This document shows, in pieces, positions 1 through 7,212 of a stretch of DNA of 14,772 nt. Source of the stretch: Syntrophomonas sp. GTDB taxonomy: Bacteria; Bacillota; Syntrophomonadia; Syntrophomonadales; Syntrophomonadaceae. The stretch lies in assembly GCA_003558625.1 (NCBI GenBank), contig PWPP01000059.1, positions 1-14,772 on the forward strand, written 5' to 3'. The number at the start of each line of letters is the position of its first letter. Within the stretch, counting starts at the first letter, position 1. Made by a program: the position numbers and the translations under genes. The notes beneath the pieces are model-generated. The model worked only from the letters and a program-made list of their open reading frames with translations, was not told the DNA's origin and searched no databases.

Positions 1-1449
1 AGTTTTTACCAGGCAGTCGATAAAAACATCCTGTTCCCTTAACCCGTAAGCAAGTGCCTGTTCATAAATCCGGCGGGCAATTTCCACCCTCCCTTCGGCA
101 TGGTCCGGGATGCCTTCCTCGTTCAAACACAAGCCTAAAACGGCCGCTCCATATTTTCGTGCCAGGGGTAAAATGGATTGTAAATGCTTGACCTCTCCGG
201 TAGTGGAGTTAATCAAGGGGCGGCCCACATAGGTCTTAAGGCCGGCTTCAATGGCTTCGGGATCAGTAGAGTCAATGGCTATAGGGACATCTACGGCAGA
301 TTGAACGCTCATGATGGCTTTTTTCATCAATACGGGCTCATTGATCCCGGGAACCCCGATATTCACATCCAGAATCCCGGCTCCGGCCTCAACCTGCTTC
401 TCTGCTTCCTCTCTAACCAGCTGCATCTTGCCTTCTTTTATGTCCTGTGACAGTTTTTTTCGGGCAGTAGGGTTAATCCTTTCCCCGATCATAGCCAGAG
501 GATATCCGGGGCCCAATAAAACCGCTTTGGTCCTGGATGCTAATCCCGTTAAACTGCTGCTCCTTTTTTTCACGGGAGCCAGGCCCTTTAACGACCTGGC
601 AATGGCTTCGATATGGGCAGGGGTAGTTCCACAACAACCGCCAATGATGTTGGCGCCGGCTTCTCTAAGGTGGAGGGCATATTCGGCCATTTCTTCCGGG
701 GTATCCGGGAACACGGTCACATCATTCATTAATCGGGGCAAGCCCGCATTGGGTTCCACCGATAAATACAGTTTGCTATGCGCAGCCATTTGCGCTATAA
801 GGGGGATAAGTTCCCGGGCCCCAACCGAGCAATTAGCACCTATCGCCAGGGGTTTCAAGGCTTCAAGAATCAGAACTGCAGTAACTGGGTCGGTCCCCAT
901 CAGAGTCCGGCCATCTGCTTCAAACGTTAGATGGGCAATAACCGGCAAATGGGAGTTTTCCCGGGCTGCAATTAAGGCTGCCCTCATTTCCCCTATGTCA
1001 GTCATGGTTTCAATGGATATCAAATCAGCTCCTGCTTCTGCAAAAACGGACACCTGTTCGGAAAATACCCGGTAAAGATCATCAAAAGAAGCATTACCCA
1101 TCGGTTCCAATATTTTTCCTGTTGGCCCGAGGGAAGCTGCCACCAGGGCTTTATTCCCGGCTGCCTGTTTAGCGGCTTTTACTGCTTCATAGTTAATTAC
1201 CTTTACCCGGTCTCCCAGCCCGTACTCGGCCAGTTTCAGTTTGTTGGCCCCAAAAGTATTACTCTGGATGATGTTGGACCCGGCTCCTATATAATCTTTA
1301 TGAATATTGATTAAGATCTGTGGATGATTGATCCCAAAAAGTTCGGGACAGTCCCCCGGTTTCATTCCTTTTTCTTGCAGCAGGGTACCCATGGCTCCAT
1401 CTAATATCAATATGTTTTCCTTAAGCCGGTTGGATAAGTCTATTTTCAA
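1..1449 (-). CDS. metH: B12-dependent methionine synthase, N-terminal part (cut by window edge)
   Basis: Transfers a methyl group from methyltetrahydrofolate through cobalamin to homocysteine, giving methionine in the cytoplasm. The 483 visible codons hold the homocysteine methyltransferase domain (about 1-290), opening with DGAMGT. Its zinc cysteines are visible: Cys207 in GANCSVG and Cys272-Cys273 in GGCCGTTP, the same numbering I recall for the Thermotoga maritima enzyme. The methyltetrahydrofolate-binding (pterin) domain follows, starting near IGERINPTARKK. The cobalamin-binding modules must lie left of the window, so I cannot tell whether the C-terminal reactivation domain is present. 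The start is TTG at 1447-1449, 7 nt after a GAGGAGT ribosome binding site (1457-1463); no ATG fits better. A terminator separates it from tatA upstream, so it should have its own promoter, but I see no clear one, nor a SAM or cobalamin riboswitch, in 1450-1562. Confidence 0.95.
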   Translation of the reverse strand, partial: MKIDLSNRLKENILILDGAMGTLLQEKGMKPGDCPELFGINHPQILINIHKDYIGAGSNIIQSNTFGANKLKLAEYGLGDRVKVINYEAVKAAKQAAGNKALVAASLGPTGKILEPMGNASFDDLYRVFSEQVSVFAEAGADLISIETMTDIGEMRAALIAARENSHLPVIAHLTFEADGRTLMGTDPVTAVLILEALKPLAIGANCSVGARELIPLIAQMAAHSKLYLSVEPNAGLPRLMNDVTVFPDTPEEMAEYALHLREAGANIIGGCCGTTPAHIEAIARSLKGLAPVKKRSSSLTGLASRTKAVLLGPGYPLAMIGERINPTARKKLSQDIKEGKMQLVREEAEKQVEAGAGILDVNIGVPGINEPVLMKKAIMSVQSAVDVPIAIDSTDPEAIEAGLKTYVGRPLINSTTGEVKHLQSILPLARKYGAAVLGLCLNEEGIPDHAEGRVEIARRIYEQALAYGLREQDVFIDCLVKT

Positions 1450-1562
1450 AAAAACCACTCCTCTTCTGTGAACGAATGTCTGACTGAAGCCTTTTGTTCA
1501 TGAACGGAACAAATCATTGCCTTTGGTGGTAATGCAGGTTTGCTCTGATACATAAATAATAA

Positions 1563-1594
1563 TATAAAAATACCCTCCGGTAACCTAGAGGGTA
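1563..1594 (-). terminator. Rho-independent terminator after tatA
   Basis: A perfect 7-bp stem (TACCCTC at 1571-1577 with GAGGGTA at 1588-1594, 10-nt loop) is followed on the minus strand by TTTTTATATT. It lies about 50 nt past the tatA stop and before the metH leader, so it should end the tatA transcript. Confidence 0.85.
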
Positions 1595-1644
1595 AATTTA
1601 TTGAATCATATTACGGCATAGTTAGGAAAAAATTTCGTACTGTC

Positions 1645-1890
1645 TTATTCTTTTTTTTCTTCCTGGGTCTTTGGTTCCGCTTCAGTTTTTTTGGTTGGGG
1701 CGGGGTCATCAAGCTTCATGGCATCCTCAAACTCTTTTTTGACTCCGGTAGTAGATTTTTTAAACTCATTAAAGGCTTTTCCAATGGATTTAGCTGCCTC
1801 GGGAAGTTTTCCCGGCCCAATAACAATCAGAGCAATTAACAATATCAGTATTAACTCCCAGGGACCAATTTGTCCAATAAACCCTAACAT
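1645..1890 (-). CDS. tatA: Sec-independent (Tat) translocase subunit TatA/TatE
   Basis: Small membrane protein that assembles into the pore of the twin-arginine export pathway for folded proteins. The 81-residue product has a short N-terminal membrane helix (about 7-24, rich in Leu and Ile), then the family hinge and amphipathic helix IGPGKLPEAAKSIGKAFNEF, then a charged, Pro/Lys/Glu-rich tail ending KKE. Length and order are normal for TatA. I prefer the ATG at 1888-1890, which sits 10 nt after AGGAGG (1901-1906). An in-frame TTG at 1894-1896 would add two residues but leaves only a 4-nt spacing. No tatC is in the window, so this is an orphan copy here. It appears monocistronic, with a promoter at 1939-1967 and a terminator at 1563-1594. 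TatA and TatB paralogues cannot be told apart firmly by eye, but the short length favours TatA. Confidence 0.93.
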   Translation of the reverse strand: MLGFIGQIGPWELILILLIALIVIGPGKLPEAAKSIGKAFNEFKKSTTGVKKEFEDAMKLDDPAPTKKTEAEPKTQEEKKE

Positions 1891-1938
1891 GTACAATTAA
1901 CCTCCTATTGAATATCGATCGTTCTTATCACTTTTTTT

Positions 1939-1967
1939 ATTGTACTTATCTTTTGTGCATCTGGCAA
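1939..1967 (-). promoter_or_regulatory. Sigma-A type promoter for tatA
   Basis: On the minus strand TTGCCA (1967-1962) and TACAAT (1944-1939) are separated by 17 bp, close to the vegetative consensus. Transcription would start near 1932, about 42 nt before the tatA start codon. Confidence 0.6.
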
Positions 1968-2208
1968 TCAAAGAAATGGATTTCACCCGGTTTGATATAA
2001 CGGATCCGGCAAGCTAGGTCCAATGTTCCCAATTTTGTCCGAAAACCGGGAATGCTGCTTCTAGACGACCCCCTTCGAAAAAATTCCACCGCAAGAATAA
2101 TAAAACGTATTACCTGATATTTTTCGCCCGGTATGTTTTTTCCGGTCATAGGAGGAATATGTTTTTTTAGGAAGAATATTACATAATAAGAGCTTGCGAG
2201 GTGAGGGA
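1968..2208. other. Intergenic region between divergent tatA and yifB
   Basis: No convincing gene. A 67-codon minus-strand ORF lies here but has no ribosome binding site and runs through the tatA promoter. A plus-strand AGGAGGAATATG at about 2151-2162 is followed by a stop after two Phe codons, so it encodes nothing useful. I found no clear yifB promoter, although one is expected in this stretch. Confidence 0.5.
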
Positions 2209-3741
2209 ATGTTTGCCTTGGTAAATACCCTGGTCCTGACAGGAATCGAAGCCATCCCGGTAAAAGTGGAAGTTGATATTCGCAGCGGTCTGCCAGCTTT
2301 CGAAATAGTCGGTTTGGCTTCCGGAGCCGTAAAAGAAGCCCGGGAACGAGTGAAGTCCGCCATAAAAAATTGCGGCCTGCCTTTTCCCGGCAATAAAATC
2401 ATTGTTAACCTGGCCCCGGCTGATTTAAAAAAGGAAGGAAGTCATTTTGATTTGGCCATTGCCGCAGGAATCATTCTGGCAAGCGGAAATTATAACCCAC
2501 CAAACCATTTAGAGCATTTCTACCTGGCCGGGGAATTATCTCTAGATGGCTCAGTGCGCAAAGTCCCGGGCATTCTGCCTATGGCTTTGAAATTAATGCA
2601 GCACCAACCGGAAGCAGCTCTAATCCTCCCTGCAGATAATAAGAAAGAAGCAGCATTGGTTACGGAACTCAAATCTTATTATATTGCTCACTTAAAAGAA
2701 TTATGCGCTTATTTACAGGGTGCGGACTCCTTGTTACCGGTATGTCCGGAACCGGGTTTTGCAGTTTCCCTCCCGGATTTTCCTGATTTTGCAGAAGTGA
2801 AGGGGCAAGAGAGTGCTAAAAAAGCCCTTGCCATTGCTGCAGCGGGCCGGCATAATGTACTGCTTATCGGCCCTCCGGGAAGCGGCAAAACCATGCTGGC
2901 ACGATGTTTTGCCGGCATTTTGCCGGCGATGAAACGAGAAGAAATCCTGGAGACCACCCGCATTTATTCTGTTGCCAATCTTTTAAACCAAGAATGGCCT
3001 TTAATTAACCAACGGCCCTTCAGATCCCCCCATAAAAATGCATCGGCCGCCAGCATCACCGGCGGAGGAAAAATTCCTCGTCCGGGAGAGGTTAGTTTGG
3101 CTCAAAATGGGGTACTGTTTTTAGATGAATTGCCCGAGTTCAGCCGAGATATATTAGAATCCCTGCGCCAGCCTCTAGAAGACAGAACCATTACCATAGC
3201 CCGGACCCATGCTTCCCATACCTATCCTGCCAATTTTTCCCTGATAGGCAGCATGAATCCCTGCCCCTGCGGATATTATGGATCCGATATTGAATGCCGC
3301 TGCACTCCCATACAAATCCAAAGATACCTCAATAGAATCAGCGGCCCCTTGCTTGATCGCATGGATCTCCATATAGAAGTGCCGCGGGTTAAATATGACC
3401 AGCTGCATAATCATGCTCCCGGTGAAAATTCGGCTCTGATGAGGAAAAAGGTTAACCAGGCCCGGAGCCTGCAGGATCAACGTTTTGAAGGCAAAAATAT
3501 AAATTTCAACTCCCAGATGCAGCCCCGGCACATAAAGAATTATTGCCGTCTGGATCATAAGTCGCAGGAAATGCTAAAAATGGTATTTAACAGATTAAAT
3601 TTAAGTGCCCGGGGTTACGAGAGAATTTTAAAAGTCGCCCGGACCATTGCAGATCTGGAAGCCTCTACCCATATTCAGATTGAAAACCTGGCCGAAGCCA
3701 TTCAATATCGCAGTTTAGACAAAAAATACTGGTCTCATTAA
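2209..3741 (+). CDS. yifB: YifB/ComM family AAA+ ATPase (Mg-chelatase-like)
   Basis: A 510-residue protein of the YifB family. The Gram-negative member ComM is a helicase that promotes branch migration during uptake and integration of transforming DNA; the role in Firmicutes is less certain. Domains: an N-terminal ChlI/Lon-like domain (about 20-140, with APADLKKEGSHFDL), the AAA+ core with Walker A GPPGSGKTM (221-229) and Walker B VLFLDE (302-307), the family cysteine cluster PCPCGYYG plus CRC (Cys352, 354, 363, 365), and the C-terminal Mg-chelatase lid (about 410-505). ATG at 2209 gives the usual family N-terminus MFALVNT and follows GAGGTGAGG. An in-frame TTG at 2194 would place that ribosome binding site inside the gene. 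Length is normal. The usual neighbour dprA is not present. It is not a real magnesium chelatase subunit: the gene is alone and lacks partners. Confidence 0.95.
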   Translation: MFALVNTLVLTGIEAIPVKVEVDIRSGLPAFEIVGLASGAVKEARERVKSAIKNCGLPFPGNKIIVNLAPADLKKEGSHFDLAIAAGIILASGNYNPPNHLEHFYLAGELSLDGSVRKVPGILPMALKLMQHQPEAALILPADNKKEAALVTELKSYYIAHLKELCAYLQGADSLLPVCPEPGFAVSLPDFPDFAEVKGQESAKKALAIAAAGRHNVLLIGPPGSGKTMLARCFAGILPAMKREEILETTRIYSVANLLNQEWPLINQRPFRSPHKNASAASITGGGKIPRPGEVSLAQNGVLFLDELPEFSRDILESLRQPLEDRTITIARTHASHTYPANFSLIGSMNPCPCGYYGSDIECRCTPIQIQRYLNRISGPLLDRMDLHIEVPRVKYDQLHNHAPGENSALMRKKVNQARSLQDQRFEGKNINFNSQMQPRHIKNYCRLDHKSQEMLKMVFNRLNLSARGYERILKVARTIADLEASTHIQIENLAEAIQYRSLDKKYWSH

Positions 3742-3756
3742 AGGCTAAAGGAGAAC

Positions 3757-3915
3757 ATGATAAAAAACCTTGCCCTGCACCGTGGCCTTATATTGAAATT
3801 TTATATCCATTCTGGACTCTTCTTTTTCTTTTTATATCTGTTTTTAAGTAATTGTGGTTTTTCAGATGGTATCAAGGATTTGGTGATTTATGAAAAAATC
3901 AGGGCGAAGACGTAG
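3757..3915 (+). CDS. Possible small membrane peptide, 52 residues (doubtful)
   Basis: ATG at 3757 follows AAAGGAG (3747-3753) by only 3 nt and opens a 52-codon ORF ending in TAG. The product would carry one very hydrophobic stretch (about 20-31, with four consecutive Phe) followed by LSNCG and a charged tail. No family recognised. It begins 15 nt after the yifB stop, so it could be co-transcribed. Against it: short spacing, AT-rich composition that yields Phe/Leu codons by chance, and no known relative. It may simply be untranslated spacer. Confidence 0.25.
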   Translation: MIKNLALHRGLILKFYIHSGLFFFFLYLFLSNCGFSDGIKDLVIYEKIRAKT

Positions 3916-3974
3916 TTCGTCTGCTATACTTTTTTATATAAACATAATAAGATTTCTCAATTTGAGGTTTAGCT

Positions 3975-4367
3975 ATGCACAAAATAGAAATACGGACCAG
4001 GGCAAAAGAGGAATTCATAGATATTACCCCTCAGGTACAACGGGTGATCAGCAGCAATACCGATCAGAAGATAAAACACGTTCTAATTTTTATCCCCCAC
4101 ACTACGGCAGGGTTAACCATCAATGAATGTGCTGATCCAACGGTATCCCGAGATTTGCTCATGGCCTTAGACAGAATCGTAGATAAAAATTGGTCCTACC
4201 AGCATAGGGAAGGAAATGCCCCGGCTCATGTTAAAGCCAGTCTCCTGGGATCTTCTCTGTGTCTGATCGTACACCAGCACCGGCTGGTGTTAGGTTCCTG
4301 GCAGGGCATTTTTATGGTTGAATTTGACGGGCCGCGGCAGCGCAATATATATCTCAGTTTTTCCTGA
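3975..4367 (+). CDS. yjbQ: YjbQ family (UPF0047) protein, putative secondary thiamine-phosphate synthase
   Basis: A 130-residue protein of the widespread UPF0047/YjbQ family, often annotated as having weak thiamine-phosphate synthase activity; its physiological role is not settled. Family motifs are all present: HTTAGLTINE (42-51), HREGNAPAH (77-85) and LGSWQGIFMVEFDGPRQR (106-123). The His and Glu residues in these blocks (His42, Glu51, His77, His85) are the conserved set expected for a metal-bound active site. Length is typical (about 130-140). ATG at 3975 follows GAGG (3963-3966) at an acceptable distance. A longer ORF in another frame (3890-4126) overlaps it but is an artefact. No thiamine genes are nearby, so context adds nothing about function. 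Confidence 0.93.
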   Translation: MHKIEIRTRAKEEFIDITPQVQRVISSNTDQKIKHVLIFIPHTTAGLTINECADPTVSRDLLMALDRIVDKNWSYQHREGNAPAHVKASLLGSSLCLIVHQHRLVLGSWQGIFMVEFDGPRQRNIYLSFS

Positions 4368-4401
4368 GAGATAAATATAAAAACAAGTTTTTAATCAGGC
4401 A

Positions 4402-4431
4402 TTGAATTCATCATTTTCAGCAAACTATAAT
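4402..4431 (+). promoter_or_regulatory. Sigma-A type promoter for the 4533-5306 gene
   Basis: TTGAAT (4402-4407) and a perfect TATAAT (4426-4431) are 18 bp apart. Transcription would begin near 4438, leaving a leader of about 95 nt before the ATG at 4533. Confidence 0.55.
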
Positions 4432-4532
4432 AGATAATATCGTGCTATACTTTGCACTGCTTATTTCTCAAGTTTTCCCGGATCAGATAGAATGGAGCTA
4501 ATCGTTTTTCTCATATAAGGAGGCTTTTTCTT

Positions 4533-5306
4533 ATGCAAACGTACCTGAAACTCTTGACCGTGGGGCTGGTTAGATCTCATTCCTTCTATTTGCCCCCGTC
4601 CTATTTTGGCACCATATTGCCGATAACAGCCACGGCAACCATCATGTACGGCTTATTACCTGCTTTGGTGGGAGGAGCAATTTACATTGTTTCAACCGTT
4701 GCCTTCTTTGCACTGATCATACACCTTTTCTCTGCCTTTCTGGTAGATCTTTATATGGCTGCTTCCCTGTCTGCAATAATGCTGGTCACGTTGTTTATTA
4801 TTTGGGTCAGTACTTCTTTCCGTATAAATTATGAAGCCAATTTCAAACGGATCCGTTTGCATTATATCTCCCGCAGTGCCATTATTTTTTTGATGATGTG
4901 GCTAAGCAATAAATTATTTGACCTGGATATAACCACCAATACCAAATTCCTGGAAATCCGACTGAAAAATTATCAGGATTACCAGGGCGGGATCCGGGAT
5001 GAGCAGGGCAAGAGAGAATTTGCCCGGGAAATCTACACCGATTTCGTCCGCTTGACTGGACTTATGGGAAACGATATCATCCTATACGGTTTCTCAGCCG
5101 GTTCCTTTGAAAAGCTCCTGGTGGAAGCCGGTATGGAAAAATCCCAGATTAAGGTCTTTAAAACCATTATCCCTTCCCAGCATTCCCTGGTCTACGGCAA
5201 ATTTGAAAGGAACTTCTATATACATATTATCGATCTGAGAAGCATTGGCACCTCAAGGGGTTTGGTCAAACGGAATAATGTCAGCCCACTGCGTCCCATA
5301 AAATAA
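4533..5306 (+). CDS. Membrane protein of unknown function, 257 residues
   Basis: Not recognised. It is a convincing gene: ATG at 4533 lies 9 nt after a perfect AGGAGG (4518-4523) and a good promoter lies upstream. The N-terminal half is strongly hydrophobic, with about three membrane helices between residues 26 and 96 and a likely fourth at about 112-129. The C-terminal part (about 130-257) looks soluble and charged. It contains ILYGFSAGSFEKLL (183-196), where GFSAG matches the GxSxG pattern of serine hydrolases, but no clear Asp/His partners or other hydrolase motifs can be placed, so the match may be chance. The last residues are basic. Neighbours (yjbQ upstream, the convergent cobalt operon downstream) give no functional hint. 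Confidence 0.75.
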   Translation: MQTYLKLLTVGLVRSHSFYLPPSYFGTILPITATATIMYGLLPALVGGAIYIVSTVAFFALIIHLFSAFLVDLYMAASLSAIMLVTLFIIWVSTSFRINYEANFKRIRLHYISRSAIIFLMMWLSNKLFDLDITTNTKFLEIRLKNYQDYQGGIRDEQGKREFAREIYTDFVRLTGLMGNDIILYGFSAGSFEKLLVEAGMEKSQIKVFKTIIPSQHSLVYGKFERNFYIHIIDLRSIGTSRGLVKRNNVSPLRPIK

Positions 5307-5344
5307 ACTTTTTTCCGGAGTCATCAAAGAGTTAGCATAAATCT

Positions 5345-5367
5345 CAGGGGTTTTACAGAAGCCCCTG
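5345..5367 (+). terminator. Hairpin after the membrane protein gene, possible terminator
   Basis: CAGGGG (5345-5350) pairs with CCCCTG (5362-5367), and UUU/AAG can extend the stem to about 9 bp around a 5-nt loop. It sits 38 nt past the stop at 5306. No T run follows on either strand, so intrinsic termination is uncertain; it may instead stabilise the 3' end. Confidence 0.35.
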
Positions 5368-5378
5368 GCCCACCAAAT

Positions 5379-5443
5379 AAAAAAACTGCCCTACACTATG
5401 ACCCGTGTGCCGACCAAAGCCTTAGCTCATAGTGTAGGAGCAG
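5379..5443 (-). terminator. Rho-independent terminator of the cobalt transport operon
   Basis: The arms 5428-5443 and 5386-5400 form a 15-bp stem with a single bulged base (5439), including 11 contiguous pairs around CCTACACTATG. On the minus strand the stem is followed directly by seven Ts (5385-5379). It lies 25 nt beyond the stop at 5469. The loop is unusually long, 27 nt. Confidence 0.85.
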
Positions 5444-5468
5444 GCGGAAGGGAACTGCTTTAAGGGGA

Positions 5469-5903
5469 TTAAACCATTTTTCTTCCTGTATTTCCTCTAT
5501 TACGGTAATGAAATATGCCCGCGAGAGCAATAAATCCTGCCACCACCAGGGTCACGGTAAAACCCATGGGCATCACCGCCTCTGCGGTTTCACTATGTAA
5601 GAAAAGTTCTGCCCGATGGCCTAAACCATCATCCGCTACGAGTAATACTATCTCTTCATCTGTGGGATAATGAAAATACCCATTTTCATCTAAAGACCCC
5701 CGCATTATTTCCCGGTTTTGGTCATCATAAGCGATCACTTCCGTTCGCATAGAAAAACGGCCGTCATTGTAGTATACTTTTATGGCTCCTTCTTCTACCG
5801 GCTCCATCAATAAACAATGGGCCCCGACCGGCACCGGCATAACCAAATGGCAAAGATAAACGGTCAACAAAAAACAATAGGTAATATGTTTAATTATTCT
5901 CAT
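5469..5903 (-). CDS. CbiL/NikL-like accessory protein of a cobalt/nickel ECF transporter
   Basis: A 144-residue exported protein, last gene of the cobalt operon. It has an N-terminal signal or anchor segment (about 7-28, plausible cleavage VGA|HC), an extracytoplasmic beta-rich domain (about 30-108) and one C-terminal membrane helix (about 113-132) with a basic tail. The pieces AHCLLMEPVEEGAIKVYY, GSLDENGYFHYP and VADDGLGHRAEL resemble the CbiL/NikL accessory proteins found with CbiM/NikM transporters; the assignment is by motif memory only. If the signal is not cleaved, its two-helix topology would resemble CbiN, which is missing here. Start ATG at 5901-5903 is 8 nt after GGAGG; an upstream in-frame ATG at 5928-5930 would put this ribosome binding site inside the gene. 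His29, Cys30, Met33 and His96 are possible metal ligands. Confidence 0.7.
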   Translation of the reverse strand: MRIIKHITYCFLLTVYLCHLVMPVPVGAHCLLMEPVEEGAIKVYYNDGRFSMRTEVIAYDDQNREIMRGSLDENGYFHYPTDEEIVLLVADDGLGHRAELFLHSETAEAVMPMGFTVTLVVAGFIALAGIFHYRNRGNTGRKMV

Positions 5904-5951
5904 CACGAAATCCTCCGCACGAAAGACCATGCTTTTAGCCTACCTATATAT

Positions 5952-5977
5952 TCCCCACCTTATGGGGGAGCGACCCC
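5952..5977 (-). other. Two overlapping GC hairpins between cbiM and the cbiL-like gene
   Basis: Directly after the cbiM stop, GGGG (5977-5974) can pair with CCCC (5968-5965) around a 5-nt loop. The same CCCC, as TCCCC (5969-5965), can instead pair with GGGGA (5956-5952). Neither is followed by a T run, so they look like mRNA stability or processing elements, or chance. Confidence 0.35.
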
Positions 5978-6616
5978 TCAGCCTTTATCCTGGATGAACC
6001 CCAAAGGATCTGAGGTCTTTTGGGTAAGAAGCTCCGGTTTTACCTGATATATATATTGAATGGCAAAGCCGGTTATAAGTGCTTCAATAACGACTAATGG
6101 CACATGTCCTGCGATTAATATGTTTATTACGGAAAAGAACCCTTCGGCAAACCTCTGGTCACTGAAAAAAAGCACGACAATAAGAAGAATTACCGCCCCG
6201 GCCACGCCCGCACCCCCGGCGATTAAGCCCTGGCTCCATAGCATTTTCGTCCCGGTTTTCTTAAATATGTGGTAAATTACCAATGCCGGCAACGCTAACA
6301 TCATGGTATTCGCCCCCAGGGTAGTCAGACCCCCGTGTTGGAAAAGGACCGCCTGCAGCAAGAGTCCGACAAAGATTGCCACCGGAGCCCTTCGCCCCAG
6401 TATAATACCGAGCAGGCCAACCAGCAGGGGATGAATGGATGAAGGGCCCACGGGAATACTAATCAAGGATATCGCAAAAAAACCTCCGGTCATCAAGCTT
6501 ACTTTCGGTATCTCCTTCTCCTGCATTCCCTTAATAGAATAAGCTAGTAATCCTGCGGTTACTGCATAGCTAGACACTGCTACAGGTATGGATAGTACCC
6601 CATCTGCAAGATGCAC
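5978..6616 (-). CDS. cbiM: Cobalt ECF transporter substrate-binding membrane subunit CbiM
   Basis: The membrane component that binds Co2+ and passes it to the CbiQ/CbiO energy-coupling module. The 212-residue product begins MHLADGVLS, so the family metal-binding N-terminus (amino group of Met1 plus His2) is intact only if GTG at 6614-6616 is the start; AAGGAG lies 10 nt upstream and supports it. Further family marks are GPSSIHPLLVGLLG (His62, the other conserved ligand region) and LFQHGGLTTLGANT (91-104). About six hydrophobic helices are visible. The related nickel subunit NikM cannot be excluded from sequence alone, but the cobalamin riboswitch in front of the operon argues for cobalt. It lies 62 nt downstream of the lipoprotein gene and 74 nt upstream of the cbiL-like gene. 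Confidence 0.93.
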   Translation of the reverse strand: MHLADGVLSIPVAVSSYAVTAGLLAYSIKGMQEKEIPKVSLMTGGFFAISLISIPVGPSSIHPLLVGLLGIILGRRAPVAIFVGLLLQAVLFQHGGLTTLGANTMMLALPALVIYHIFKKTGTKMLWSQGLIAGGAGVAGAVILLIVVLFFSDQRFAEGFFSVINILIAGHVPLVVIEALITGFAIQYIYQVKPELLTQKTSDPLGFIQDKG

Positions 6617-6678
6617 GCTAAATCATCTCCTTGCCTGCTGTAAATAAAGCCCTGTGGACTGACAAAATATTCTTGTCT

Positions 6679-7212
6679 TTAATGATCGTGCGCATCTTCA
6701 TATTCCACTGGATTTCGGGCTTCAAGTTCATTCCCGGTGCTATCTACCAGGGATAGGTTAAACTCCTGGGGAAAATGTTCTAAGAACAAGACATATTCTC
6801 CGCTGATGGTAGGAGTAAAGCTAAAGGTGGATCCCTCAGCATTAAGAAGTAATGTGTAGGCATAGTCAGGCCTGGGGTCAAAATGTTCTCCCGGATTGAT
6901 GGTATCTTTGCCGGCTTCCATTACATAGATGGCCATATGGGCAATATCATCCATTGCACCATCGTGGAGTAAAAAGGCGATATTACATGATGCATCATCG
7001 CTTTCCTCAAATAGCAGGGTATAGGTATCTTCGGTTTCCAGGTTATAAATCCCGCTCCATTCATATCCTAATTCCTCATGACTGCAGGTAGCTTCCGCCG
7101 CTTCTGCATTGCTAGCATCCTGAGCTGGAGGTGGTGCAGATGACTGGTTATTGCAGCCTGCCAGGGATAATAAAAACATCAGAACCAGTCCCATTATGAT
7201 CTTTTTTCTCAT
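6679..7212 (-). CDS. Lipoprotein of unknown function in the cobalt operon, putative metal-binding
   Basis: A 177-residue lipoprotein with a textbook signal: MRKK, a hydrophobic core, then lipobox LAGC with the lipidated Cys20. After an Ala/Pro/Gln-rich linker (about 21-40) the mature domain is acidic and seems beta-rich, with CSHEELGYEWSGIY, FLLHDGAMDDIAHMAIYVMEAG and a C-terminal block ISGEYVLFLEHFPQEFNL. The protein ends EDAHDH. The His, Cys and acidic residues make metal binding plausible, but no known family was recognised. It stands between cbiO and cbiM in a riboswitch-controlled cobalt operon, so an outer-face role in cobalt capture or delivery is the natural inference. ATG at 7210-7212 follows GAGGAG by 10 nt. 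A 10-codon ORF (7209-7241) ends with a TGA that overlaps this ATG; it could couple translation, but is probably chance. Confidence 0.8.
   Translation of the reverse strand: MRKKIIMGLVLMFLLSLAGCNNQSSAPPPAQDASNAEAAEATCSHEELGYEWSGIYNLETEDTYTLLFEESDDASCNIAFLLHDGAMDDIAHMAIYVMEAGKDTINPGEHFDPRPDYAYTLLLNAEGSTFSFTPTISGEYVLFLEHFPQEFNLSLVDSTGNELEARNPVEYEDAHDH

Noticed and set aside
311..1075. 254-codon plus-strand ORF
   Set aside because: It is antisense to metH, whose minus-strand frame shows intact catalytic motifs throughout; long shadow frames are expected there.
1450..1562. metH leader, checked for a SAM (S-box) or cobalamin riboswitch
   Set aside because: None of the conserved blocks of either class is present; only short, imperfect inverted repeats are seen (for example GTTCATGAAC at 1496-1505).
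1946..2149. 67-codon minus-strand ORF between tatA and yifB
   Set aside because: No ribosome binding site, no recognisable motif, and it runs through the well-formed tatA promoter.
3909..3936. AGACG/CGTCT hairpin followed by TTTTTT, considered as the yifB terminator
   Set aside because: Only 5 bp of stem and the T run begins 7 nt beyond it; too weak to call.
3890..4126. 78-codon plus-strand ORF starting MKKSGRRRSS
   Set aside because: It overlaps the start of yjbQ in another frame, resembles no protein, and yjbQ has full family motifs and its own ribosome binding site.
4378..4393. Inverted repeat TAAAAAC-AA-GTTTTTA after yjbQ, considered as a terminator
   Set aside because: The stem is nearly all A-T with a 2-nt centre, so it would be too weak; likely chance in AT-rich spacer.
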